Notes under the pieces: generated by a model
What the model saw: the letters and a program-made list of their open reading frames with translations, nothing else
Databases searched by the model: none
What the model was told of the DNA's origin: nothing
Assembly (NCBI GenBank): GCA_017557525.1
Contig: JAFYYN010000082.1
Span: 1 to 53,111, forward strand
Source of the DNA: Lachnospiraceae bacterium
GTDB taxonomy: Bacteria; Bacillota; Clostridia; Lachnospirales; Lachnospiraceae
Direction of reading: 5' to 3'
DNA length: 53,111 nt
Part shown: positions 6,874 to 15,554 of the stretch, one piece after another
How positions within the stretch are numbered: the first letter of the stretch is position 1
How the letters are laid out: each line of letters opens with the position of its first letter
Program-made: the position numbers and the translations under genes

Positions 6874-9045
6874 ATGAATATTGTCCAAAAAAATAAGAAT
6901 GCGAGTAAGCTGTTTCTTGTTTTTCTTGCAGGGGCAGTTATTTTGCTGATGCTTCTTATAGTTTATATTACCATGGACAGGAGTAAAAGGGAGCAGGCCT
7001 ATCAGGCATCCGACCTACTTATCGACCAGGTCCGAAATGTAATTGATGCAAATGAAAAAAAAGAGCAGTCCCTTACAGATTCACTTAAAGAAAATTATAC
7101 TTCTAAAGCTAAGGCTGTTGCCTATGTCATAGACAATATTCCCGACACGGAGTATGATATCGCAGAGCAGATAAGGCTTGCCAAGCTTATGTCCATAGAT
7201 GAGATACATCTTTTTACGGAACAGGGTGAGATATACAGCGGAACGGTACCGGCTTATTATGGCTATACCTTTGATTCCGGAGAACAGATGGCATATTTTA
7301 AGCCCATGCTTGAAAATAAAGCATTATCCATGTGTCAGGATGTCACACCCAATACCGCGGAAAACAAACCGATGATGTATGCGATATGCTGGAATGACAG
7401 GGGCACCCGTATGATACAGATCGGCATAGAGCCCAGGCGTCTGATTGAGGAAATGCAGAGCAATGCCATTTCTGAAGTAGTAAATAATATTCCCGCTTAT
7501 GAGGGCGTAAACATTCTGGTCGCAGATACTGAAACCGGGGAGATACTTGGAGCTACCGTGAACCGTCATGTCGGGAAAAATCTGTCCTCTCTGGGTATAG
7601 ATACAAATAATACGGTATCTGATGAAGTTACGCATTTTAAAGCGAGTGTAGATCATAAATCCTCCTACTGTGCTGTGCAGGGACTGGAAGACTATATCAT
7701 TGTGGTTGTTCAGGAAAAGGAAGAGGTTAACAAAGAGCTTCCGCTTACAATGCTGCTTATTTTTGTATATCTGCTTATTGCGGCTATCTTTCTTGCTATC
7801 GTCGTAAAACGTATGTCTGACAGAAGAGAGAGAGCGATAGCGATTTCTGAAAGAGCGGTTGCGGCCAACGAAGCAAAATCTTCATTCCTTTCAAATATGT
7901 CACATGAAATCCGTACTCCGATCAATGCGATCCTTGGCATGAATGAAATGATACTTCGCGAGAGTACCGAATCGTCAACTCTTACATATTCACAGAATAT
8001 CAAGACAGCCGGAAATACGCTGCTTGGCATCGTAAATGACATCCTCGATTTTTCCAAGATTGAAGAGGGTAAAATGAATATTGTCCCGGTCGACTATGAT
8101 CTTTTCGCCACCCTGAAAGATCTTGTGAATATGATCAGGATTAAACTCGATGCCAAAAATATTAAGCTGATACTGGATTTCGACGATAATACTCCGAAGC
8201 TTTTACATGGAGATGAGATAAGGATAAAACAGATCATAACCAATATACTTACAAATTCAGCAAAGTATACGGAACGCGGGAGTGTTACTTTCAGGGTTTC
8301 GTACGAAAAGATACCTTCAGAGCCTGACAGCGTTATGCTGAATGTTTCTGTAAAAGATACCGGAATAGGCATTAAGCCTGCCGATATGGATAAGCTTTTC
8401 TCCAAGTTTGACCGTATCGAGGAGAACCGGAACAGGAATATCGAGGGGACTGGCCTTGGGATGAGTATTACCAAGGAACTTCTTGAGATGATGGGAAGTT
8501 CCCTTCATGTCTCAAGCGTATATGGTGCAGGCTCGGAATTTAGTTTTTCTATTAAGCAGACTGTTGTGTCCTGGGAACCGTTGGGTAATTTTGAGGAGGC
8601 ACAGAAAAAATCCAAAGAGGAAGTGAAGGAATATAAGCAGAAATTCGAAGCACCGGACGCAGATATACTTGTGGTTGATGACAATAATATGAACCTGCTG
8701 GTGTTCACCAGACTTTTAAAGCAGACAAAAGTGAAGATAGATACGGCAAAAAGCGGAGATGAGGCTATAAGTATGATATTTAAGAAAAAATACGACGTCA
8801 TCTTCCTTGACCATATGATGCCTGAAAAGGATGGTGTTCAGGTACTGAGGGAGTTGAAAGAAGGCCCAGTAAATCCAAACATGGAAACTCCATATATCTG
8901 TCTTACCGCGAATGCTATAACCGGGGCCAGGGACGAATACATAAAGGCCGGTTTCGACGATTATCTTGCTAAGCCTGTTAATCCTAAGGAACTTGAAGAA
9001 ATGCTTTTTTGCCATTTGCCTAAAGAAAAGATAAATTCACAATAA
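6874..9045 (+). CDS. Membrane-bound hybrid sensor histidine kinase
   Basis: A 723-residue protein. TM1 is ~13-33 and TM2 ~289-312, enclosing an extracytoplasmic sensor region of ~250 residues that may be Cache-like. HisKA follows with the phosphoacceptor His344 in SHEIRTP. The ATPase domain has an N-box (NILTNSAKYT), G1 (DTGIGI) and G2 (GTGLGM). A C-terminal receiver domain carries VVDDNN, the phosphoacceptor Asp646 (FLDHMMP), a conserved Thr/Ala (CLTANA) and Lys (AKP). No output domain and no response regulator is adjacent, so it probably relays to a partner elsewhere. The signal is unknown. It is a single-gene transcript. Confidence 0.93.
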   Translation: MNIVQKNKNASKLFLVFLAGAVILLMLLIVYITMDRSKREQAYQASDLLIDQVRNVIDANEKKEQSLTDSLKENYTSKAKAVAYVIDNIPDTEYDIAEQIRLAKLMSIDEIHLFTEQGEIYSGTVPAYYGYTFDSGEQMAYFKPMLENKALSMCQDVTPNTAENKPMMYAICWNDRGTRMIQIGIEPRRLIEEMQSNAISEVVNNIPAYEGVNILVADTETGEILGATVNRHVGKNLSSLGIDTNNTVSDEVTHFKASVDHKSSYCAVQGLEDYIIVVVQEKEEVNKELPLTMLLIFVYLLIAAIFLAIVVKRMSDRRERAIAISERAVAANEAKSSFLSNMSHEIRTPINAILGMNEMILRESTESSTLTYSQNIKTAGNTLLGIVNDILDFSKIEEGKMNIVPVDYDLFATLKDLVNMIRIKLDAKNIKLILDFDDNTPKLLHGDEIRIKQIITNILTNSAKYTERGSVTFRVSYEKIPSEPDSVMLNVSVKDTGIGIKPADMDKLFSKFDRIEENRNRNIEGTGLGMSITKELLEMMGSSLHVSSVYGAGSEFSFSIKQTVVSWEPLGNFEEAQKKSKEEVKEYKQKFEAPDADILVVDDNNMNLLVFTRLLKQTKVKIDTAKSGDEAISMIFKKKYDVIFLDHMMPEKDGVQVLRELKEGPVNPNMETPYICLTANAITGARDEYIKAGFDDYLAKPVNPKELEEMLFCHLPKEKINSQ

Positions 9046-9080
9046 GTGGAGAAGATACCATTAACAGGAGGTTTTCAGAT

Positions 9081-9131
9081 ATGATGTTAATGCGTCATAC
9101 CTGTACGAAAACATATGCAAGCAGAAGGTGA
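9081..9131 (+). CDS. Possible 16-codon leader ORF overlapping the TraX start
   Basis: The best ribosome binding site in the gap (AGGAGG, 9066-9071) points to an ATG at 9081, not to the TraX start. That frame encodes MMLMRHTCTKTYASRR and stops with TGA at 9129-9131, overlapping the TraX ATG at 9115 in another frame. It may couple translation to TraX, or mark a one-base frameshift that separated TraX from its original start. Confidence 0.3.
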   Translation: MMLMRHTCTKTYASRR

Positions 9132-9864
9132 AGTTAAAAAAACAGTCGGACTTACCGGTAATATGCTTAAGATCATTGCAATCGTTGCAATGACGATAGA
9201 TCATCTTACGTGGATGGGGATAGAAACCTATGAACAGGCAGAAACGCCGATACAGATTATCCTTCATGTAATAGGGCGTCTGACAGCACCGATCATGATA
9301 TTTTTTGTTGCAGAGGGGTATCATTATACTCATGATTTCCGTAAATATGTTCTGCGTATGGGGATATTGGCTATAGTAAGCCATTTTGCCTTCTGCTTTT
9401 TTAATCAATCGGGGTTTAATCCGTTTAATAATCTGATTTTCAATGCAACGAGTATTGCATGGCCGCTTCTGTGGGGATTGTTGTTGCTTAAAACCTGGGA
9501 CAGTGAAAAAATAAAGATCTGGCTAAAGGTTATCATAACAATTGTGGCCTGTGTACTGACGTTTACATCTGACTGGAGCTGTGCAGCACCACTGGCTATA
9601 TTAATGATTGGGAGGAATCATGGGAATTTCTATAAGCAGATGTTATGGCTTATGTCGATAGTTTCCCTGTATGCTGTTGCATTTTTCGTGATCAACAGTC
9701 AAATCTATGGAATAGTGCATCTGGCATGCTGGTTCACGGTTCCGTTGCTGCGTTTTTACAACGGGCAGCGTGGAAAATACCGATGGCTTGGAAAATTTTT
9801 TTACCTGTACTACCCTGTTCATCTGACATTGATTGGATTGTTATGCAGACTGATCTATCCCTGA
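9115..9864 (+). CDS. TraX-family membrane protein
   Basis: A 249-residue polytopic protein with seven or more hydrophobic segments. LTGNMLKIIAIVAMTIDHL near the N-terminus, then IGRLTAPIMIFFVAEGY and the C-terminal FYLYYPVHL, are the TraX/acyltransferase-3-like pattern. TraX in F plasmids acetylates pilin; chromosomal relatives in clostridia are thought to be membrane acyltransferases of unknown substrate. There are no conjugation genes nearby. The start lacks a ribosome binding site of its own (see the overlapping leader ORF). Confidence 0.82.
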   Translation: MQAEGEVKKTVGLTGNMLKIIAIVAMTIDHLTWMGIETYEQAETPIQIILHVIGRLTAPIMIFFVAEGYHYTHDFRKYVLRMGILAIVSHFAFCFFNQSGFNPFNNLIFNATSIAWPLLWGLLLLKTWDSEKIKIWLKVIITIVACVLTFTSDWSCAAPLAILMIGRNHGNFYKQMLWLMSIVSLYAVAFFVINSQIYGIVHLACWFTVPLLRFYNGQRGKYRWLGKFFYLYYPVHLTLIGLLCRLIYP

Positions 9865-9934
9865 TTTCCCCAGAACATACGTGGTTACAACAGGTAACTT
9901 TACAGTAAAAAATGATTAAGATGGAGGCAGGTAT

Positions 9935-10279
9935 ATGTCAGAAAGATTTGTGTTTAAACAAGGAAAAGGAAACGCCAGCAATTCATCTAACTGGAAGGCC
10001 TGCTTCGATATGCAGGAAAACCGATATACCGCTGAAGTACGTTTTGGAGGTGCAGGTGGGGCATCATACAAGCTTTACGAAATTAACAAGGAAATCTTTG
10101 ATCAGATAGGAACTTTCAAGGATGATGATTATAAATCAGAACGCCTGATCAGAGAGGGAGGAAGAAAGCTGTATGTATCAATGGTAGATAGAAACGTACC
10201 CGGATTTGACGAGGTAATTGACAGGGAATACAGAAAACTTTGTATTTGGGCGGAGATAGTCAGTTTTGTTGGCAAATAG
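9935..10279 (+). CDS. Hypothetical soluble protein
   Basis: A 114-residue protein with no recognised domain; charged, mixed alpha/beta, no signal peptide or TM. RBS is GGAGGCAG before ATG 9935. It lies 70 bp after TraX and 44 bp before an acetyltransferase gene, in the same orientation. A clear ribosome binding site and uninterrupted frame support it as a gene. Confidence 0.6.
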   Translation: MSERFVFKQGKGNASNSSNWKACFDMQENRYTAEVRFGGAGGASYKLYEINKEIFDQIGTFKDDDYKSERLIREGGRKLYVSMVDRNVPGFDEVIDREYRKLCIWAEIVSFVGK

Positions 10280-10323
10280 TACAAATAAAAAAAGGATAAG
10301 GAGGGTTGCATTAAGAATTTCTC

Positions 10324-10803
10324 ATGAAAGTCAGGAATTACACGGATAAGGATTTACCGGATATCATCAGAATTTGGAATGAGGTCGTAGAAGAAGGCAT
10401 TGCTTTTCCTCAGGAAGAATTCTTAAATATGGAAAGCGGAGCGGAGTTTTTTGCAGCCCAGAGTTATACCGGGGTTGCCGAGGAAGATGGTAAGATCTAC
10501 GGGCTTTATATCCTCCATCCAAACAACATCGGAAGATGCGGTCATATTTGCAATGCCAGTTATGCAGTTTCTTCCGAAGCGCGAGGCCGGCATATCGGTG
10601 AAAAGCTGGTGACAGACTGCCTTAAGAAAGGGAAAGAACTAGGTTTCGGTGTCCTTCAGTTCAATGCAGTCGTAGAAAGTAATGTTCATGCAAGGCATTT
10701 GTATGAAAGGCTGGGATTCATACAGCTTGGGACTATACCCAGGGGTTTCAGAACGAAGGATGGACATTATGAGAATATCTGTCCATACTACCACGAATTA
10801 TGA
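10324..10803 (+). CDS. GNAT-family N-acetyltransferase
   Basis: A 159-residue single-domain GNAT: VRNYTDKDLPDIIRIWNEV at the start, then the acetyl-CoA binding A motif around EARGRHIGEKLV (R-x-x-G/H-I-G), and the B-motif HARHLYERLGF. The pattern resembles the phosphinothricin-acetyltransferase-like group, but the acceptor is unknown. It leads a tight run of genes to 14374 with gaps of only 4-15 bp, so it is probably the first gene of that operon. Confidence 0.85.
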   Translation: MKVRNYTDKDLPDIIRIWNEVVEEGIAFPQEEFLNMESGAEFFAAQSYTGVAEEDGKIYGLYILHPNNIGRCGHICNASYAVSSEARGRHIGEKLVTDCLKKGKELGFGVLQFNAVVESNVHARHLYERLGFIQLGTIPRGFRTKDGHYENICPYYHEL

Positions 10804-10816
10804 GGAGGTTTAAAAA

Positions 10817-11881
10817 ATGAAGCGCAGTATTATCTTTTTTATTTGTTGTGTATTGGTTTTTACTGTCAGTTCAATTGACATCAATGCATCTGCTAAAAGC
10901 AAAGAAAAATCAGAAGGTAAGAAAATTATAGTTCTGGCTACCGGTGGCACGATAGCAGGAGTAGGAGACGCTGGAAAGACGGCTGGATATAAACCGGGAA
11001 CGCTTACAGCGGAAGAACTGCTTTCGGCTGTACCGGAGCTTGCTGATATTGCAGATATCGAAGCAATACAGGTCTGCAATGTAAACTCGGATGATATTAC
11101 AGCTGAAATATGGATTACCCTTGCAAATATCATCAATGAAAAAGCTTCAGATCCTGAAATAAAGGGTTTTGTTATTACGCATGGCACGGATACGCTTGAG
11201 GAGACTGCTTATTTCCTCAATCTTACTGTTAAAACCGATAAACCTGTTGTAATAACCGGTTCAATGCGTCCATCGACATCGATTTCTGCGGATGGACCTA
11301 TGAATCTGTATGAAGCGGTCAGCATAGCTGCATCTGATGAAGCTGTTGGACAGGGAGTCCTTGTGGTATTTTCCGACAGAATATATTCAGCACGTTCTGT
11401 TACGAAGACAAGTACCTATCATGTTACTGCCATAGCATCGGGTGAAACTGGCGCAATTGGTATAGTTCGTGACGGGGAAGTCCTTTTATATGAAAGTCCT
11501 GTTAAAAAACATACTACACAAACAGTTTTTGATGTAAGCAATTTGGAAAAACTGCCTACAGTGTCAATCCTGTATTTTTCAGTAGACGCAGATCCCAGAC
11601 TTGTAAAATATGCCGCAAAGTATTCGGATGGCCTTGTAATAGCCGGTGCCGGAGCAGGTGAGTTTAGCAAAAAGTGGATCAAAGCTATTAAGAAACTTAA
11701 AATACCGGTAATCATCAGTTCAAGAATAGATGACGGTGTTATCACAAAAGACAACCTATTGTGTGGGAACACGATTGCTGCAGACAATCTGTCTCCACAG
11801 AAGGCTGCCATCCTTTTACGACTTGCCTTAACAGTGGATGCGGACAAAGAACAGATTGAAGAGATGTTCAAGGAATATTGA
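10817..11881 (+). CDS. ansB: Type II (exported) L-asparaginase
   Basis: A 354-residue asparaginase that hydrolyses asparagine to aspartate and ammonia. Residues 1-25 form a signal peptide (KR, hydrophobic core, then INASA). The first catalytic Thr sits in ATGGTIAG and the second triad in THGTDTLEETAYFL; the SMRPSTSISADGP loop is also present. Export and length fit type II enzymes. RBS is AGGAGG. It is followed four bases later by the Cof-type phosphatase. A glutaminase side activity cannot be judged. Confidence 0.92.
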   Translation: MKRSIIFFICCVLVFTVSSIDINASAKSKEKSEGKKIIVLATGGTIAGVGDAGKTAGYKPGTLTAEELLSAVPELADIADIEAIQVCNVNSDDITAEIWITLANIINEKASDPEIKGFVITHGTDTLEETAYFLNLTVKTDKPVVITGSMRPSTSISADGPMNLYEAVSIAASDEAVGQGVLVVFSDRIYSARSVTKTSTYHVTAIASGETGAIGIVRDGEVLLYESPVKKHTTQTVFDVSNLEKLPTVSILYFSVDADPRLVKYAAKYSDGLVIAGAGAGEFSKKWIKAIKKLKIPVIISSRIDDGVITKDNLLCGNTIAADNLSPQKAAILLRLALTVDADKEQIEEMFKEY

Positions 11882-11885
11882 CAGA

Positions 11886-12734
11886 ATGAAGGCAGTACTT
11901 AAGGAAGATAGTAAAACTCTTTACGTATCGGATCTGGATGGTACGTTAATGAGAAATGACGAGACTCTTTCGCAGGATACAGTTCAAATCATCAATGAAC
12001 TAGTAGAGAAGGGGCTTGCGTTTACATATGCAACAGCCAGGTCAATTGAGAGTGCCAGGACAATTACAGGCGGACTTCGCTTAAAGCTTCCGGTCATCAC
12101 CAGGAACGGCGCGGTACTGGCAGACAATATGACAGGGAAGCATCTGGAAAGAGCATTGTTTACACAGGAGGAAGTCAGCCTGATAAAAGAACTGCTTCCG
12201 GAACTTCCGAGATATGGGTTTGTTTCCTGTTTCTTGGGGGAAGAAATGCATCGATTGTATGTTGACGGCGAGCATGTCCCTGAGCTACAGGGTTATATCG
12301 ATTATTATGAAAAGAACCCGACAGTCAGACCGGTTGCAACTACAGAGGAACTTTTCTGCGGAGAACCGGGCTATGTAACACTGATTGGGCCAAAAGCCGA
12401 TATCGCGGTACTATATGATCGGGTAAAAGGGTATCCCGGCTGGGAGAGCCTTTTCCAAAAGGACACATACCGTGATGAATATTGGCTGGAAATCTGTCCG
12501 AGAAATTGCACAAAGGCAAAAACGATCCAAAAAGTTAAAGAGAAATTCGGGTATGACCGGGTTGTGGTTTTTGGTGACGGGATTAATGACATTCCCATGT
12601 TCAAAATTGCGGACGAGGCATATGCCGTTAGCAATGCGCTCGATGAATTAAAACAGTTTGCCACAGGCATTATTGGAAGCAATGAAGAAAACGCAGTGGC
12701 AGAATATCTGAGACAGCAGATTGGGAAAGAATAA
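11886..12734 (+). CDS. Cof-type HAD phosphatase
   Basis: A 282-residue HAD-IIB enzyme. Motif I is VSDLDGT (Asp16, Asp18), motif II the Thr in TYATARS, and motif IV FGDGINDIPMF; the cap domain lies between. Such proteins dephosphorylate sugar phosphates, flavin or related cofactors; the substrate is not predictable here. Start 11886 is chosen over an in-frame upstream start inside the asparaginase gene because the domain begins there and an AAGGA precedes it. Likely cotranscribed with its neighbours. Confidence 0.88.
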   Translation: MKAVLKEDSKTLYVSDLDGTLMRNDETLSQDTVQIINELVEKGLAFTYATARSIESARTITGGLRLKLPVITRNGAVLADNMTGKHLERALFTQEEVSLIKELLPELPRYGFVSCFLGEEMHRLYVDGEHVPELQGYIDYYEKNPTVRPVATTEELFCGEPGYVTLIGPKADIAVLYDRVKGYPGWESLFQKDTYRDEYWLEICPRNCTKAKTIQKVKEKFGYDRVVVFGDGINDIPMFKIADEAYAVSNALDELKQFATGIIGSNEENAVAEYLRQQIGKE

Positions 12735-12748
12735 GTCGGAGGTAACAA

Positions 12749-13786
12749 ATGAGCCTGAAGCTTGTAAAACTCACACCGGAGTATAAACAGCAGCTGATCG
12801 AAATGATAGAGGAGTGGTCTTCGGATATCCAGGTTAATCATACGGATCATTCTCCCTGGGCAATATTCAGAAATGATTGCCATGATTTTGACTATTATCT
12901 GGAGAATCTGGAATGCAAAGAAGAAACAGAGGATGGGAAAGTACCTGATTCGGTCTTCTTTTGTTTGGATACAGACAGGAATATATTTGTCGGGGCGGTA
13001 GACATACGGCATTATCTGAAGGGTGATCTCTGTTTTACCGGAGGGCACATAGGAGACGGCATAAGACCTAGTGAAAGACGCAAGGGTTACGGGACCAGGA
13101 TGGTAGGGCTGGCTCTTGAGGAATGCAGAAAAATGGGCCTGAATAAGGTCCTGATGGTCTGTGATTCCGGTAATACAGCTTCTGAAAAGACAATCACCGC
13201 GAACGGCGGGGTATTTGAAATGGATCTTGAGGAGAACGGAAAGGTTGAAAAACGTTACTGGATCACTCTTAATGATGAGATCGTGGAAACGGAGAGACTG
13301 GTTTTAAGACGTCTTATGGCAGCTGATTATAAGGCTATGGCGGCATGGGATATGGATGAAAGAGTCTATAAATATCTTTTGGGTAACGTTTGTAAAACTC
13401 CTGAGGATCCGCTTTGCTGGCTGCCTAAAAAAGATCCCAATTCGAGCATAAATATCCTTATGATCGCCGAGGAAAAGTCTGACGGACATGCTGTAGGCAT
13501 ATATGCCTTAAATCATGATGTGGAAAACGACGTCTGGTCCGTTTCTTATACTAACAGATATGATGACTGGGGAAAAGGTTATACTACGGAAGGTATGCGC
13601 GGGCTTATAGATCATGCAGTTAAGGTATACGGAGCGCATTCTTTTGAGGGAGAGTGTGCAAAAGAAAACCCGGGAAGTGCCAGGGTGATGGAAAAACTCG
13701 GAATGGTATATGATCATGATTCTACATATGCAAAAAACGATGGCAGCCGTACTTTTGAATCGGTTGTTTATAAGATGCATATATGA
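12749..13786 (+). CDS. Tandem GNAT acetyltransferase (two domains)
   Basis: A 345-residue protein with two GNAT domains. The N-terminal one (~1-175) has IRPSERRKGYGTRMVGLALEE as acetyl-CoA motif; its class resembles acetyltransferases acting on small molecules. The C-terminal one (~178-345) starts ETERLVLRRL and has GYTTEGMRGLIDHA and GSARVMEKLGM, typical of RimJ-type enzymes. Two different GNAT subfamilies in one chain suggests fusion rather than internal duplication. RBS is CGGAGG. Substrates unknown. Confidence 0.85.
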   Translation: MSLKLVKLTPEYKQQLIEMIEEWSSDIQVNHTDHSPWAIFRNDCHDFDYYLENLECKEETEDGKVPDSVFFCLDTDRNIFVGAVDIRHYLKGDLCFTGGHIGDGIRPSERRKGYGTRMVGLALEECRKMGLNKVLMVCDSGNTASEKTITANGGVFEMDLEENGKVEKRYWITLNDEIVETERLVLRRLMAADYKAMAAWDMDERVYKYLLGNVCKTPEDPLCWLPKKDPNSSINILMIAEEKSDGHAVGIYALNHDVENDVWSVSYTNRYDDWGKGYTTEGMRGLIDHAVKVYGAHSFEGECAKENPGSARVMEKLGMVYDHDSTYAKNDGSRTFESVVYKMHI

Positions 13787-13801
13787 AAGGGCTTAAGAGA
13801 A

Positions 13802-14374
13802 ATGTATCCAACAAGAGAAGAAGCAGAAAATCTTTTGAAAGAAGCAGAGAAATGCAATCCTGGGCCATGGGGAAACCACAGCAGAACGGCAGCACATTGT
13901 GCTGAGGCGATTGCTGCTAAATCCGGCATGGACCCTGAGAAGGCATATGTACTCGGATTGCTCCATGATATAGGCAGAAAATTTGGGAAAAGGCATCTGG
14001 GACATGTTAGCGATGGCTATTCATATATGATGTCTCTTGGCTATGATGACGCCGCCAGGATCTGCCTGACGCATTCATTTAATGAAAATGATATATCAAA
14101 ATACGTCGGTAATTTCGATACTACGGAAGAAGAAACCGCTTTGATCAAAGATCAGCTTAATGCTGCGTTGATTGATGATTATGACAGGCTGATCCAGCTC
14201 TGCGATTCTATAGCAGGAGCGGAGGGGGTCATGGATCAGATTGCACGAATGACGGATGTAAAGATTCGTTATGGGGGGTATGATCAAAAAAAGTGGGACA
14301 CCAACATAAAACTCAGGAAATATTTCGAAGAAAAGATGGGAGAGGATCTTTATTTGGCGGTTGGAAAAGAATAA
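13802..14374 (+). CDS. HD-domain phosphohydrolase
   Basis: A 190-residue HD-superfamily protein. The metal ligands are visible as the first His in NHSRTAAHC and LLHDIGRK (His55, Asp56), followed by a late Asp in IDDYDRLIQLCD. The family hydrolyses nucleotide or other phosphate esters. It is the last gene of the 10324-14374 run, 15 bp after the tandem GNAT. Substrate unknown. Confidence 0.85.
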   Translation: MYPTREEAENLLKEAEKCNPGPWGNHSRTAAHCAEAIAAKSGMDPEKAYVLGLLHDIGRKFGKRHLGHVSDGYSYMMSLGYDDAARICLTHSFNENDISKYVGNFDTTEEETALIKDQLNAALIDDYDRLIQLCDSIAGAEGVMDQIARMTDVKIRYGGYDQKKWDTNIKLRKYFEEKMGEDLYLAVGKE

Positions 14375-14390
14375 CGGAATAGCTTATGAA

Positions 14391-14443
14391 TTGAAATTTT
14401 AATGGAACCAACTATTATATAGATTTCGTCTAATCTATATAAT
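14391..14443 (+). promoter_or_regulatory. Promoter overlapped by a perfect 11-bp inverted repeat
   Basis: TTGAAA (14391-14396), 16 bp, TATTAT (14413-14418). ATTATATAGAT (14414-14424) and ATCTATATAAT (14433-14443) are exact reverse complements separated by 8 bp, covering the -10 box and the presumed start point. The AGGAGGG ribosome binding site follows at once. It looks like a repressor operator; an RNA hairpin masking the ribosome binding site is an alternative. Confidence 0.6.
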
Positions 14444-14455
14444 AGGAGGGCATTT

Positions 14456-15367
14456 ATGATGAAGAAAAATTCAATATTCCTGGTTGTGCTGATTATGGCG
14501 ATTCTTGTTTCGGGCTGTACCAAGAAGGAAAGCGAAGCAAAAGCAGAGAAAAAAGAAGATATTTCAGTTGTGCATAGGGAAAACGATATTAAAAAGGACA
14601 CTGGGGATGAAAATGAATCTCTTAAAGAGTATAGTTTCCCTACAGTAGATTCTATAAATAATCTTTCAGATGAAGATGTAATATATTTAGCGACTCACAA
14701 GTATAAAACCAGTGATTTTGTAGATGATTACAGGGGAGATTCGTATAGTGATTTTGGTACGCCCCTTGGTGATTCAGAAAGATTTGAACCGGTTCTGCTT
14801 AATCCGGGAGGAGAAAGACAGGATTACGATGTTAACAAGAAGATATCCGATCAGGATTTTAAAAAGTTAACAGAGGAATATATGAACAGCTTCAAGGAAA
14901 ATATCGATGGCATGAAGACTGATTATTTGGGAGAAACGGATCATTATGTGGAGTATCGTTATTCTGCATCTCAGCAGTCTGGTTCAGGCAGGAGATGTTT
15001 TTATCGAAATACGTTTATGATATCGGAAAAGATTGATGGTAATTTTTTTGCAGGACCTGTTTATCTGGGTGAACTGACAGTTGACAGTGTCTTGTCAGAT
15101 GGAGATTTCTATTTGTCGATTATGGATGATTCATGCATCTTATGGCGGGAGGTTAATGAAAATAAGCTTACAATAGTTTACTCATATTATTGTCCGGATT
15201 GGAAACAGATCGGAGATTACGATGAATATGGAGAAAACCAGAAGGCAGAGATATATAAAAATGAGATTATCTATGATAAGGAGACCCACCGAATAACAAT
15301 GGAGGCAGCGGTTGTTCGCTCTGTTGACATTCCGGGTACTACATTATACATTCCCGAGGCTGTTTAA
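14456..15367 (+). CDS. Secreted lipoprotein of unknown function
   Basis: A 303-residue lipoprotein: positively charged N-terminus, hydrophobic segment and lipobox VSGC with Cys21, then a Lys/Glu-rich linker. The mature part is acidic and aromatic-rich with no family I recognise. Two ATGs (14456 and 14459) fit the strong AGGAGGG site; the second has better spacing. It stands alone under an apparent operator (see 14391-14443), so its expression is probably controlled by a specific repressor. Confidence 0.8.
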   Translation: MMKKNSIFLVVLIMAILVSGCTKKESEAKAEKKEDISVVHRENDIKKDTGDENESLKEYSFPTVDSINNLSDEDVIYLATHKYKTSDFVDDYRGDSYSDFGTPLGDSERFEPVLLNPGGERQDYDVNKKISDQDFKKLTEEYMNSFKENIDGMKTDYLGETDHYVEYRYSASQQSGSGRRCFYRNTFMISEKIDGNFFAGPVYLGELTVDSVLSDGDFYLSIMDDSCILWREVNENKLTIVYSYYCPDWKQIGDYDEYGENQKAEIYKNEIIYDKETHRITMEAAVVRSVDIPGTTLYIPEAV

Positions 15368-15389
15368 TAAGACAGATAGAGTTAATTCA

Positions 15390-15440
15390 CGGATGTAGCT
15401 CAATTGTCAGAGCAGTGCTGTGTTATTTACCACAGATGCC
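15390..15440 (+). pseudogene. tRNA-like fragment (5' half)
   Basis: CGGATGTAGCTCAATTGTCA resembles a tRNA acceptor 5' strand plus D-arm: GCTC (15398-15401) pairs with GAGC (15410-15413). A second stem CTGTG/CACAG (15418-15435) stands where an anticodon arm would be, but the loop is 8 nt, extra bases intervene, and no T-arm or 3' acceptor strand follows. Probably a decayed or captured tRNA piece rather than a working tRNA. Confidence 0.4.
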
Positions 15441-15469
15441 GGTATAAAAATAATAAATGAAAAACGGGG

Positions 15470-15486
15470 AAGCGAACCTTTCGCTT
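15470..15486 (+). other. Short perfect hairpin in leader
   Basis: AAGCGAA (15470-15476) and TTCGCTT (15480-15486) are exact complements around CCT. No T-tract follows, so it is not a terminator. It lies in the leader of the HAD gene at 15555 and may be a structural element or part of the tRNA-like debris upstream. Confidence 0.35.
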
Positions 15487-15554
15487 AGAAAAGTTGTGGC
15501 ACTATGCGAGGTCTCACATGCTGCACCCTATGCACATTTTAAGGAGAAAGAATA

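Noticed and set aside
9115-9864. Conjugative element because of TraX
   Set aside because: No relaxase, coupling protein or type IV secretion gene is near; chromosomal TraX relatives are common.
15390-15440. Functional tRNA gene
   Set aside because: No T-arm or 3' acceptor strand and an 8-nt loop in the second stem.
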